Origin: Zingiber officinale
Taxonomy: Eukaryota; Streptophyta; Magnoliopsida; Zingiberales; Zingiberaceae
Assembly: GCF_018446385.1 (NCBI RefSeq)
Contig: NC_056000.1
Span: 54,034,722 to 54,098,721, forward strand
Direction of reading: 5' to 3'
Length of the DNA: 64,000 nucleotides
Every line of letters begins with the position of its first letter. Position 1 is the stretch's first letter. Position numbers and translations under genes: made by a program. The notes beneath the pieces were generated by a model. It was not told the origin of the DNA. It ran no database searches and saw only the letters and a list, made by a program, of their open reading frames with translations. Below, piece after piece: positions 35,401-46,883 of this stretch.

Positions 35401-37833
35401 TTTCAACCAAACATATAAACACTTGTTTCATGGAAATTTATCAAAGAATGGAATAGCTATTCCGGTGAACAAATATGTTTGAAATATCTCTATATTCTAA
35501 GTTGGTAATAATTAAAGGAATCCTATAAACTTGATAGACAAGATTCTTAATCTGAACTAGACATACAAAGTGAGAATTTTTTGCTATTTTGCATCACCTA
35601 TGAATGCTAATGTCACTCTTTGCATATCAAAAGCTCCTTGCATCACCTATGGGCGACAAGCTCGTCGTATAAAAATCTGATTAAGCTTTATTGCTATGTG
35701 GTTTAGGCACCTTTTCTGTTGATTATCAAACCATTAACTCTGATAATAAAAAAGACAGATGAAAGATAACCCACAACAATTAATCAATTAGTTTTAGGGG
35801 GCTTAAAATGTGGGTTCATGCAAAACCAAATCAAGTTTATTTTATTTGATTGTCAACCATGTTCGTTCTTATGCAAGGATGATACACAGAGTTTCACTCA
35901 TGCAGATAAAAAAACACACAAACATACCAAAGGGAATCACAAGCAAGTGCAATACATGTTTTGAGCCACATCAATTGTTCATCATTCATGTCTACAGAAC
36001 TAAATCATAATCAAGTACCTTGATGACTAGTAGTAGACACGGAAGTATTCTTCATCTTTTTTGGAGAGACCCTCCCTTCTGAAGTTCGAAAGGATCTAGA
36101 GATGGAGAAAAAAATATAAATGCAGTTCTTCACTAGTTCAATAGGCCATATTCTGTTTAACTCTACAGAAGAAAATTGAAGTTAAACCCCCCAAACCCTA
36201 ATGTGTTCTCCAAATTTTGCTAGATTGAAATTTATACCAGTAACTGGAGACTGTGGATTACCACCACAGCCAGCAGCCTTCTACTACTGAAACAAGGATA
36301 TAGACAGTAAATTGTTTAATATGCTACGCACAATAATGTCTTGCACAACTAACTGGAGTGTAAAACAGAAATTGGAAACAAAAGTGCAATGGACATCTAC
36401 TATGCTAGCAAGCAATTTCAACTGGAAATTTGCCGACAAAATACAAATAAAAGCACAAAAATAGAGATGAAAGAAGACTAATCAAATTGCATTTGATACA
36501 TTGAAAAGCTATGTTATTCAACTGGGTATGATCTAGGTATTAAACACATCATCTCCAAGTCCAAAAGCATCTCTTTATAACCATACTTACAATTAGTACT
36601 TCTAATCTTAAGCACCACCTGAAATAAATCATACCTTATCTTTACATTTGTTTTCTTAACTTGAAAAAAGGCAGGAAATTACTAAAACAGGGAGTGGGAT
36701 GGAGAACGTTGATGCAAACTTCATTTTCATATTCTGGGTATTCCACACTATCTTGTATTGCAAGGAAAAATTTAAATACGAGAATATTCAACTGCCAGTA
36801 TGTAGAAAATGAAGTCACAGAGGCATGTGATTTGTAAGCAAAAAAAAAACAGCGAATGATACCTTTTACTAGTGCAGCCATCTGTTGAAGATTTGATAGT
36901 TACATTCTTTAGATTATTGATTTGGAGAGCTCTTATCAATATGTTTGTTGTGTCGGTTGTCTCGATCACTTGACCCTCTAATAGACAAAAAAATTAAGAA
37001 TGAGAAATCTTAACCTTGTGACTACCTGAAACTGTGAGAAATAAGAAACAAAAAGTATTGAAAAGGATATATCGATGCAGTAAAAAACGTTGTGCAGTAA
37101 TAGTTAAGGAAAATATCTATTGTAGATGGTTTCACTTTTTCCTACTAATCCATATATCGAAGGGCATAAATCCACAGTGGATCAGTAGACATTTCTACAC
37201 TTAACACAAAGAGGCAATAAAGTATGAGCACAGAAAATGAAGAGCAATAAAGAGTTGCTGCAAGAAAATATAGTAATGTAACGTAAATATGCTCAAAGTG
37301 CCAGCTTGACCAAGACTGCAGTGCAACTACATTTCCCCATTCAAGAAAAGATCAACTAAATGTCAAGTTCAACTAAGCTTTATCAGAATTAAGACTTAAC
37401 AAGTAAAAGGATTATATTGCACATTTATTCTGATGTGATCAAGTTGCAATTCTGAGAAAAGGAGAAATGTGAGATCAAGCCAGCGAACGAAAGTGAATGG
37501 GGGAGGGAGACCCACCTGGTGGCGCCGTCTCACGCTCACACACATACACGCGCATTTTCCCCTACGGATTGATCTTAAATCATAAGAGAATTCTAGTGAA
37601 GTACTCCCAATGTAAAGAAGAAGGCAGTTTGAGGAAATTTAGGAAAGGAAAAAATAGGGTTCCGAGAAAGGAGAATGAGGAGGGAAGAGTACCGGGTTGG
37701 AGGAAAGCACTGTGGAGGAGAAGAAGCCGCGGGAGGGAAGGCCGAAGAGGTGTTTGGAAGCTGCCCCGGGGGGCTGCGCCGCAGCTCCTCTCGGCCGGGA
37801 GGTAGGGGAGACGTCAATCTCCATGAGGTCCAT
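32445..37833 (-). CDS. SAP-domain nucleic-acid-binding protein (six coding exons, 166 aa)
   Basis: Coding exons from the 5' end: 37693-37833, 37516-37561, 36870-36977, 36019-36078, 32625-32728, 32445-32486. They sum to 501 bases and stay in one frame. The N-terminal half contains MDLMEIDV, LPSRGFFSSTVLSSNP and GKMRVYVCERETAPPE, then TNILIRALQ. This arrangement is shared by a small plant family known mainly by its SAP domain. The SAP motif is at residues 133-160: MTVERLRTLLKDRG, SPKGRK, DELIARL, split by the last intron. SAP domains bind scaffold/matrix-type DNA or RNA, so a nuclear role is likely. The last intron uses a GC donor (AAG|gcaagg at 32623-32625) rather than GT. The boundary of exon 3 is the weak point: an alternative donor at 36863 plus an exon at 36238-36280 encoding KAAGCGGNPQSPVT looks coding but breaks the frame. 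Intron 4 is 3.3 kb. Confidence 0.8.
32729..36018. other. Large intron of the SAP gene
   Basis: AT-rich throughout. The part 33360-33830 is richer in cttggctc/ttggtc motifs but has no terminal repeats I could define. No ORF with a domain was found. Confidence 0.5.
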
Positions 37834-39583
37834 TGCCGTTGACAAGAAGCCCCCGTCAAATGGATTTATCGCGTGGCGATCCAGAGAAGCTTCGCATCCG
37901 GTTCGATCTGCACCGGTTCATGTTTCCCCGGTCTGATCATGCCGGAATAAACGTCATTACGCTCATTCTAGATATTCTAGGTGTCTACGTTTATCCAATG
38001 AAAATTGACCCCTAATTCGACTGTAATAAAATTACTATCCTCTAATTAATTAGGTATCCTGTAAAAATAAAAAAATGATAAATTCATTATGGCAATGACA
38101 ATAATAATTTTTTTATTGAAAATGATATCCTCTACTTGTATCATTTTTTTTTATTTTTTATTGAAAATAATAATTTTTTAAACACTAAATGAGTTAACTC
38201 AGGTAAAAAAAAAACATTACTCTCAATATAATGTATTTTAATGATATTTGAGGACATGATAATAATCATGAGAACTGAATACATAAAATCTCGTCATTCT
38301 AAGCTCTCTATGTCAATTAGCCAAGTTTAATCGAAACTAGGTCAAAATCGATCGATGGACCTACAGACCTTGAAATAACTAGATTTTATATATTCGTATA
38401 GTTCTCTAGATTATATTTATGTCTTTAAATATTATTTCCATACGTCATATTGAAAGTAATAATTTTTTAAATACTAATCATATTTTTTAATCGATTATTA
38501 TAACGTAGCAATCAATTCAGGACATTACTGTACTGATGAACATTATCTGAATCAATTCGAAGGGGCAAAAACAAAATTAGGTACATGATTTGATAATTTT
38601 AAAACTTAAATACATGATTTTGATATTCAGAAAGTTCAGTTACATGGTTCATTAATTTGTCAAAAGCAAAAATATTATAATTAATGTCATTTTTTATAAA
38701 AGATGAAAATCTTTTTAATAATATTATTATATAATTTATTTATCATTAGATTAAATAAGAAAATTATATTTGCTAATTTTATTCTCAATTAGATTCCTAA
38801 TGTATTAAAAATAGTGTAATGACAATCCTTATTTTCATTATAAAATGCACCTTATGTTAGAAAAAATAAAATAACATTGCACTTCATGATAAATTTTATT
38901 TCAAAATTTTATTATTTTATTAAATTAGACCAATTACAATATAGAGAATAACGATAATTTATTGAACCGAATAGGTAAATTTCCTTATTACCCAATTAAT
39001 ATATTGGAGTTTCTGTAGGAGATCTATTGTGACAAATAATATATATACATAGTAAAAAAAAAAATGATCCCTTCAGAAATCCAAGCAAATGCAGAATACA
39101 TGTTTTGATCAAATTGTTACCTTTGTTGTGTGAACAGAATAATCTTGGCAACAACAACACTAATGCTTTAGCATATCTCAACACGATCAAAATGTCCACG
39201 CATTTATGGTATCCACAAGAGTAAGTCTCTCGATTCTTCTCCAAGAACTTCGAAAATTAGAGAGCTCTCTCTTCACATACGACAATAGAAGAGCAAAAAT
39301 GGATTGTCACATCCCACTCATCATCTTGCTAGAAATGATATATACCATGATCAGGGACGGAGCCAGGAATTTCAAATCGAGGGGACGAAAAGTATGTGTT
39401 TATATTGAGGGGAGGCGACCATGTCGTTGGCTCCTGTTCGCCTCTCTTTCACCCCCTATTATTATACCTCTTAAAGAGTAAATATTAACTCTTCATCTCC
39501 TCCGATGAACTCTTCATCTTCTCTGATGACTCTTCATCTTCTCCGATGACTATTATTGTTTATCTTAGTGAGCTCTATAGTTA
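37834..39583. other. Intergenic region upstream of the SAP gene
   Basis: It includes the SAP-gene promoter in the first few hundred bases. The remainder is AT-rich. A hAT-like cagggacggagccagga sequence at 39351-39367 resembles one end of a MITE, but no partner end was found. Confidence 0.45.
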
Positions 39584-40640
39584 TGTTGGGGCATAATAAA
39601 GTCCGAAATCACTTTCAAAATTAAGGCTCAAACTTATACAATTTTAATCAAATTAAAATTAATTAATCTCCAAGTCAACATGATCTTTATGTGTGACCCA
39701 ATAGGTTCTTGTAATATTGGCAGTGTTCCTAAAACTATTCTAGATATACAAGCAATGCATCATTGCTATCCAAGTTACGAGAATGTCGAGATCTGACTTA
39801 ACTTATATGTGTTTATTATCTTGTATAACTCAATCCTTCTATCCTTGATATCTAGATTGATCTATGAGACATAGATTGTATCATCGTCTTATCAATCTTT
39901 GTGTGTCTTGATCTCCAAATAAACTCACTTAACCAAATGAGCTCAATATCTCATATTAACTTATTTGAGCATGGTCATTTATTTTAGTAGACCTACTTAA
40001 TCAAGAGGTTCACATATATCACTTCCATCATATGGAAGAGATAGATTCTACCTACATCACTCACATCCCTCTGCATAAATTATTACATACCCAGTGATCA
40101 ACTTTATAATTCACCTTGTTACAGGTGACGTTTATCGACATCAAAGTACACAACTTCTTATGTAGGGAAATGTAGTGACTTCAGGTCTAAGAACTATTTA
40201 TACTAATAATTAATATGAGAATGTTTGTGACACTCATATAACAATCCATGAAACATTCTCATAATGGGTCTATTCAGTAAATATTATCTAATATATACCC
40301 ATGTCAACTTAATATTTTGTATCTATGACTTGTGAGATTAAGTCATCCGTTGACCTATATGTTAGTCTCAACATATTAATATTGCCCTTGAATATTAATG
40401 ATTGACTAGAAATAGTTAAGAAAATATATATATATATATATCCTCGCACTATTAATTCAACAAATTAATATATTGTAAACTAGAACTTACTACCCTAGAA
40501 TATTATTATACTTATTCAACTGATATATATCTGAAGTAAATATAATAATAACTATAAATATTACCTTTTACTAATAAAATACAACACAATATGTCCCTTG
40601 CCAATCATCTTATAATTGGCTCTTAGGATTGATACTAACA
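39584..40640 (-). mobile_element. Probable solo LTR, about 1.06 kb (copia-type)
   Basis: The ends are TGTTGG and CTAACA. Read on the minus strand the start (gttagtatcaatcctaagag, then a ccaattataagatgattgg block) is like common plant copia LTRs. No internal region follows. The target duplication is not clear (agtta on the left, agtttc on the right). A related, longer-diverged copy lies at 58757-60022, which shows the sequence is a dispersed repeat. Confidence 0.65.
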
Positions 40641-41035
40641 GTTTCATATTTACCAAAACATTTAGCACTCAAAATGTGTTTGGGCTTTACCCAAAAAATT
40701 TCTTACTAATAAAGATATCTTTCATATTTTAAATTCATAATCTTTTCTATATTTTTCAATATGAGATTTTGATTTTATTCTCAACAATCTTCTCTTTAAA
40801 CGAAGGATCACCATTATTCTTATGGTCTTGGTTCACTTCCCAGGATTTTTGCATGTATCCGATCATCTTTACCTACTTTGACTTTTCACTTAGAGTTCAC
40901 TACTTAAGCATCCGGTCACTATTGACATGTTCGAAAAGGTCTCATATCAATAAAAATATCTTTCATTTTTTAAACCTATGATCTTTTTCATATTTTTCTA
41001 ATGTGGGACTTTGATTGTATTCCCAACAAAAACTT
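40641..41035 (-). mobile_element. Degraded TRIM element
   Basis: Two LTR-like segments (about 40680-40786 and 40930-41035) each contain gatatcttt, an aaacctatgatctttttcata-like block and end with an atgtgggactttgat...cccaaca stretch. Between them is tctctttaaacgaaggatcacc, like the internal start of the TRIM at 1553 read on the same strand. It is related to, but distinct from, the family at 716-2022. Old and incomplete. Confidence 0.6.
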
Positions 41036-41384
41036 GAACACGAAAGTCCCTCCTGGCTAGCTCCGGCTGCAATGGAATCTTTGTTTCTATTTTCACTCAG
41101 CACACAATCTCCGACCGAAGCTTCCTGATCATCTGAACCATCCCATCCAACCAAATCAATTGAAGTGTTGCACAATAAAATTTGTCAACCTACACGCAAC
41201 CTTTTCAAATGTTGTTGGGTTAAAATACTATTTTAGTAATTAAAAAACTTAGGCATGTAAATGAACTGAATATTCGTGAATAAGTTTGGTGTTCGACTTA
41301 ATAAGAGCTTGTTTATGTTCGTTCAATATACACAAGAGATCAATTAAATGAACAAGCTTGAATAAATACATATGTATTTAGCTC

Positions 41385-41480
41385 GTTAACATTCGTGAAC
41401 AATATTTATGAACAATATTTGTGAATAATGTTCATGAACGATATTCGTAAACAATATTCATGAATCATGTTCATCAATAA
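41385..41480 (+). repeat. Cluster of gaacaatatt-type short tandem repeats
   Basis: Variants of ttcgtgaacaatattcatga recur about every 13-16 bases between 41390 and 41470. They are followed by aagctcggttc motifs in the next 250 bases. Probably a remnant of a non-autonomous DNA element; no ends defined. Confidence 0.6.
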
Positions 41481-41877
41481 ACTTCTTATCCACTTGCTAA
41501 ATAAATAAAGAAACTTTCAAAAATAAACAAATAAATTTGTATTATCAAACTCAATAACTAATCAAACAACCTTAAAATCTAAAAGTTTCAAATAATCAAA
41601 AACCTTGAATTGAGAGCTCGATAACATCTAAACGAACCAAACTCAAGCTCATAAAAAAAAAAATATCAAGCCAAGTTTAAACAATCATTTAACGGCTTGG
41701 TTCATTTTAAGCTCGGTTCAATTACTTTATAAAATAAGCTTAAATACTACAAAACTTAGTTTGACTTAGCTTGTTTACAACCCTAAAAAACCTCTAAGCA
41801 TCCCAAAAAAACCTAATCCTCAATAGCATTGGCATTGGCATCATCAACAATATCTAAAATCATGTTTAGGCTCTTAG

Positions 41878-42086
41878 GGGTCCCTTTGGGGCGGTGCGAT
41901 GGTTAAGACATGGGGTGTTGCCACATGAGGTCTTGGGGTCGAAACTAGGCGTGACCGAGCATAACCTCCCACATATCTTGACCATTTGCACTAATGGCTA
42001 GTAGCCATCCGTGATTTACCTCCTCTGTGTTGGCTTAGAGACGGGTTGGCGGGGGCGCTGGGGGCGAGCGAATCGCTTTTTGCCAC
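41878..42086 (+). mobile_element. tRNA-derived SINE, copy 1
   Basis: The head gcggtgcgatggttaag has an A-box-like element and ggggtcgaaactaggc a B-box-like element. The 3' end is gcgagcgaatcgctttttgcc. Flanked by a 16-bp duplication, atgttyaggctcttag, at 41862-41877 and 42087-42102. The same family is at 42103-42318 (diverged) and 61135-61340. Confidence 0.85.
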
Positions 42087-42102
42087 ATGTTCAGGCTCTT
42101 AG

Positions 42103-42318
42103 GGACCCCGTGGGTCATCCAAGATGGCATGGGGCGGAAGTTGCTACAATGAGGTCACCGGATCGAAACTCAGTGGCAACGGGGGAATAAATCTCCCATC
42201 CCTGTATCCCACCCGGTCTGTCCCATGTTAGTTCGGGTGCTGCGATTTACCTCCCTCACAATGACAGTGGATCCGATCGATGGGGGTCCTGGGAGCGAGC
42301 GTTTCATCTTTTGCTACA
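42103..42318 (+). mobile_element. tRNA-derived SINE, diverged copy 2 in the same target site
   Basis: It contains agatggcatggggcggaagttgc, the B-box-like ggatcgaaactcagtgg, cacccggtctg, and the end gcgtttcatcttttgctac. It is flanked by atgttcaggctcttag at 42087-42102 and again at 42319-42334. It thus shares its left target copy with SINE copy 1. Confidence 0.75.
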
Positions 42319-42801
42319 ATGTTCAGGCTCTTAGCAATCCTTTCACAACACCGACGACATCTTCTTGTCTAGTTTAAAGGTTTTTCTCTCTAAAATACAT
42401 CAAAAATCCTGTCGAAGTTGAAATGTTTCACTCTGCACAATCTGACAAATCCATTTTAGAAATGAATTCTAAGACGAGAAGCATGAAACAATTAATGTTT
42501 TGATGACCTATAACGAGGTGAGCTTATAGGTGATAAAAAATAGTGTGGAGCATCAAAGGGATTAAAAAAAAAATTCTAACAAGACATATTGTAGGACAGG
42601 TTAGCAAAAGATGGACTCTATAAATGAACAATGAAAGATGACGAGGGTAGCATAAATCATTGATACGATTGACGACCTAGAGGCAAAAAATCCATAAGTG
42701 ATCACAAGTGAAATGTAATATTGATATTTAGTATTTATGTAACAACATAAAGGGATGATGTGTCTCCGAAGCAATTGTGCAGTGGCAAAACGACCTTCTT
42801 A

Positions 42802-43888
42802 GGGGGCGTTTGATTTAGAACAATAGAAGTGAGAAATGGAAATGAGAATCATTGATTATCATTGTTAATGTTTGGATTATAGGAATAGAAATACAAATAA
42901 GCGAATGAATCCTTGAAATTAGGTAATAACTCATTCTCATGTACCTCCCCTTCAATGAGTCATTATCCTATTTTTATCAATAAAAAATATTCTCTTATTC
43001 CAAAAATACTCTTGACATAAAATTAAAATTTTCTCCTTTAATATCAAATATCAAAATATATTTATTTATTTTTTCTTTCATGTCACTTCTCTCTCCTTGT
43101 TCTCTCTCATCATATTTTCTCTCTCATCATTTTATCACATACTTTCTCTCTCCTATCACTCTTTTTCCTCTTTTTTTCTCGTTACACTTTCTCTCTTATC
43201 ATACTTTCTCTCTCCTCAATCTCTCCCATCACACTCTTTTTTCTCTTTTTTTTGCATCACACTTTCTCTCTCCTCAATCTCTCTTGTTACACTCCCTCTT
43301 TTTTTTTCCTCAACAAACTTTCTCTCTCATCATACTTTCTCTCTCCTCAATCTCTCCCATCATACTCACTGTTATCTTTTTTTTCTCATCACACTTTCTC
43401 TCTCATCATATTTTCTCTCTCCTCACACTCTCTCTCCTCGTTTTTTATCATTATGTTTTCTCTCTCTTCATCCTCTCCCATCACACTTTCTCTCACATCA
43501 TATTTTCTCTCTCATCTTCTCTCATCATGTTCTCTCCTATCAGACTCTCTTTTCTCATTTTCTCTCATCACACTCTCTTTTCTCATTTTCTCTCATCACA
43601 CTTTCTCTCTCTTCATTCTTTGTCATCACACTTTCTTTCTCATCATATTTTCTCTCTCATCATTCTCTTTCATCATATTTTTCTCTCACATTCATCTTTC
43701 TCTCACATCTAATTTTTCTTCTTATTTTCCATTAAGGGTAAAAAAAAAAATTAATTTATTCCAATAGAAAATATGCAACTAACCAAACATTACTTTTAAA
43801 AGTGATATTTATGCTCATACTCATTCTCATTTCACAATATAATAATTTTCATTTCAATTCCTATTCTTAGGAAAGAACCAAACGCTCC
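42802..43888. mobile_element. Tourist-like MITE expanded by a pyrimidine-rich repeat
   Basis: The ends are gggggcgtttgattta and accaaacgctcc, flanked by tta and tga. The arms contain gaaatgagaatcattg and its complements (cattctcatttcac), as in other MITEs of this type. The centre is the CT-rich tract 43075-43735. Confidence 0.75.
43075..43735 (+). repeat. Long (TCTCTCTCATCATAC-type) pyrimidine tract, ~660 bp
   Basis: Almost all bases are T or C with isolated atca. The core unit tttctctctcatcata and variants with ctcaatctctcccatcaca recur dozens of times, often with a higher-order period near 60-70. Three overlapping ORFs of 171-212 codons in different plus-strand frames result from the lack of purines and are not genes. 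Confidence 0.9.
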
Positions 43889-44414
43889 TGAAACTTATTT
43901 ATAGTGCCTCTTTACCCAAGTCAATTCACCTTTCTGTAATAGGGAGACGGAACATTTCTGACAATAAGCAACTTTCATCATGCTGCAGGCAGGATGGGTC
44001 TACAGCTAGGTGCAGAATGATAGTAGCTAAACTCCAGGGGAAAGGTCTTTAGAAAACCAAGTACTGATCTTGCGGCATGATTGTTAACAACTTGTGGTGG
44101 ATTGGACTTTCCCTTCTAAGAAAATTAGTAAAGTTGAATAGCTAGAAGAGCCGAAATAATAGGAGTGCAAGGAAGAAGTCCAGAGAGGATTGCTCTTAGG
44201 GCCTAACTGATGAAGTCTCCTGATGGACTATTAATAGAAGTATTAATAGAAATAGTAAAAGTATATAATCAGAGGGGACGATATTCCCATGAAGAATATT
44301 GAAATCAAGAATTAGAAGGGGCTTACTCAAAAATGTATCTTGACCGTCAAATTGCTTTGGGGATATTCCCACGAGGGGCATTCCCTATCTTCCATTTCTA
44401 AGTCTTACACTTTT

Positions 44415-44550
44415 GAGTTTGTGTACCACATAGTCAATGTACCATAGAGTCCATGTACTTCGGAATATGTAAGATCTCTCCTGAGTTTGTGTACCACATA
44501 GTCAATGTATCATGGAGTCCATGTACTTCGGAATCTGTAAGATCTCTCCG
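44415..44550 (+). repeat. Tandem duplication, 68-bp unit x2
   Basis: gagtttgtgtaccacatagt starts both copies (44415 and 44483); they differ at about five positions. It is the left part of a larger degenerate repeat field reaching about 45470, with units containing tccatggagactta and gtctttccgaggatataccc. Confidence 0.85.
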
Positions 44551-44609
44551 ACAACATACCTAAAAGGATTGTTCCCAAGTCTTCACCTTTCATAATCCAT
44601 GGAGGCTTA

Positions 44610-44806
44610 GGGGGCGCTTGGTTTGGGTAAGGGAATGATTGCAAATATTAATGAAATCGGAATGATTCCTAATACTCCCATATTATTCAATAATGATCCA
44701 TTCCTATATTTAGATGAATGATTCCGTGGGTCCCACCATCACTTCCCCAAATCAAGCACCAAATTTCATTCCATTCTCATTCCAAACCCTCCAAACAAGT
44801 AACCCC
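44610..44806. mobile_element. Tourist-like MITE, 197 bp
   Basis: Ends gggggcgcttggtttgg and ccaaacaagtaacccc. Target tta is at 44607-44609 and 44807-44809. Internal ggaatgattcctaatac/attccattctcattcc arms. Non-coding. Confidence 0.85.
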
Positions 44807-44848
44807 TTAGTCTTTCTGAGGATATACCCAAAAGTCTATAGAGACTTA

Positions 44849-45324
44849 GGCTGCGTTTGGTAGGACGTAATCTGCCTTGTAATGTAATCCTAATTACATT
44901 ATAAGGCAGATTATTTTGTTTGTTTCACTTTTAAACTTGTAATATAATGTAATCTGGATTACAAAATGTAGTGAAGTTTTGTAATCTGGATTACAAAGCA
45001 AATGCTATGTAATCCGATTACATTACGAGATCACCGTCATACCAAAATTTAAATACCGAATATACCCTTAGTCCACCGTCCCGGTAGAAGTGCGGCGACC
45101 GTCAGTAGAGGTCGTAGGACATTTTTGTCATTTTATAATAATACAAATTACATTCATGATAAAAAATAATAGATACCAAACAAAAGAATATAATCATCCT
45201 TGTAATCAAATATTACATACATTACATTTTCAAACGTAGTAATGTAATCAAGATTACATTACATTACATTACAAATTTGATTACATTACAAGCTAGATTA
45301 CATTACACCCAACCAAACGTAGCC
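44849..45324. mobile_element. Tourist-like MITE (copy 2), 476 bp
   Basis: Ends ggctgcgtttggt and accaaacgtagcc are perfect complements over 13 bases. Target tta is at 44846-44848 and 45325-45327. The arms are made of ttgtaatgtaat/attacattacaa. Same family as 28958-29503, but its core (about 45070-45115) is much shorter. Confidence 0.95.
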
Positions 45325-45329
45325 TTAGT

Positions 45330-46883
45330 CTTTCCAAAGATGTACCCAACATAGTTATTTTCAATCCTTTACTTTTCAGAGCTTATGGAGACTTTAGCCT
45401 TTCCGGGATATATCCAATTAAATTGTTCCCAATCATTTATTTTCCAGAGTCCATGGGGACTTACCCGTTACGGGGTTTATATCTTCAAGTCACGTTTGCT
45501 TGCGGTCCGAGAACTCGCACAGGCAAGTTCGCAGAGATTGTCAGGGCACGAACCGCAAGATGCATCGAAATCTTATTTGCTACAAGAATCCTATCTGGTA
45601 TTTGAACAACTAAGTTTGACTTACATAAATCCTGTTTTGATTAATAAATTCGTAAAGGAAAGAATGTGGGAACATTTAAACTTACTTAGAAAGAAGATTT
45701 GTAAAAAAAAAACCTTCAAAAAAACTACTTTGGCAGCATAAGAAACTTAATCCTATAGGTTGCAATTCATGCCAAACCAGTATGGTCGATTTGATTCTAT
45801 CTATCAAAATTGAATCTTATGAGTCAATGGACAAGTTCCTCAATTGGAACTTGATGATTGTTGTAGGATTTGTGGTAATCATAACATCTATAAGGATATG
45901 ACCATGGAGCACACTTTTTTTTTTGGTAAGGAATCATCCTTTATCGCCCTTTATTGTTCACATACAATCCTTTTTGCTTTGCATTTGTTTACCCCATTAG
46001 ATCATGTACAATTGCTACCTTTGACAATCTTAATTTACTAAACTCAGATGTTCCATTCATGTGCTCTTCTGGCCCAAACCCTTCTATTGAGGGAGACAAG
46101 CTTGATCCAAGATAAAGCACAACATTGCGATTCCAACCACACCGTGCCAAAATAAAACCACCATTGATGTCTACCCGAAGCACTGTGCATCTTTTTTAAC
46201 TAGAGGAACTTGAGGAAGTTACCTGAAATCCCCTCAGGAGGAATTCCTAAACAGGATAATCTTCCTGTAATAGGCTGGTAAGTCTAGTGAAGTTGGGACT
46301 TCTTATGTCAATGTCATATGCCTTATGATGAAATTGATAATGGAGCTAATTTGGAATAGACTGAGATTAGAGTATCAAGCTGAATCAGCTAAAGTTGAAG
46401 CTGAAAGTGGAGATCAAAGAAATTTTAATAAATCTAATAAAAAATTATTATAAAGATGGACTAAATAATCCAGGGCAAATACTATGTACACACTTCATGT
46501 ATTTTCATGTACGTTTCATTTTTTTTTTCTCCCCTCTAAAATCTCAATTTTTTATTTTTTTCACTTTGCTAGAAGAAGAATGGAACATACTTCCGAAGTC
46601 ACCATCTCAACAATCCTATCTGGAGAAAAGGCCATGGAGATCCTTGCGCTCCTATGAATTTGTTCTTCTATTGGTGTTATGAATCACCCAGACGTACTTC
46701 CGAACAACACAACACTTGAAAATTTACCATCCAAGGAAACTGCATAGACGATGACAATGCATGTACCTCACAACCCTAACCGAAGTCAGAGTGGTTGGCA
46801 TATCGATCCACATACCCAGTTACTTGAACTGACCACGAGCTTTCTCTTATCGATATTAACGATTGTCTTTGAAAAGCTGGTGT
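45330..46883. other. Intergenic, downstream of the BRCT gene
   Basis: The first 140 bases continue the degenerate repeat field (tctttccaaagatgtacccaa, gagcttatggagacttt). The ORF at 45385-45741 overlaps it and shows no known domain. Nothing else recognised. Confidence 0.5.

Noticed and set aside
37593-37859. Alternative frames over exon 1 of the SAP gene
   Set aside because: One frame opens with CTG and another with TTG; the frame from ATG 37833 joins to the conserved exon 2.
39351-39480. hAT MITE starting cagggacggagcc
   Set aside because: Only one end-like sequence was found; no complementary end or 8-bp duplication.
41884-41960. tRNA gene
   Set aside because: tRNA-like head of a SINE family with three copies in the window.
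43080-43767. Three overlapping plus-strand ORFs of 171-212 codons
   Set aside because: They are translations of a purine-poor CT repeat in different frames (Leu/Ser/His/Phe only); no start context or domain.
45385-45741. 118-codon plus-strand ORF in the repeat field
   Set aside because: Starts within degenerate repeats and ends in a Lys-rich tail; no family recognised.
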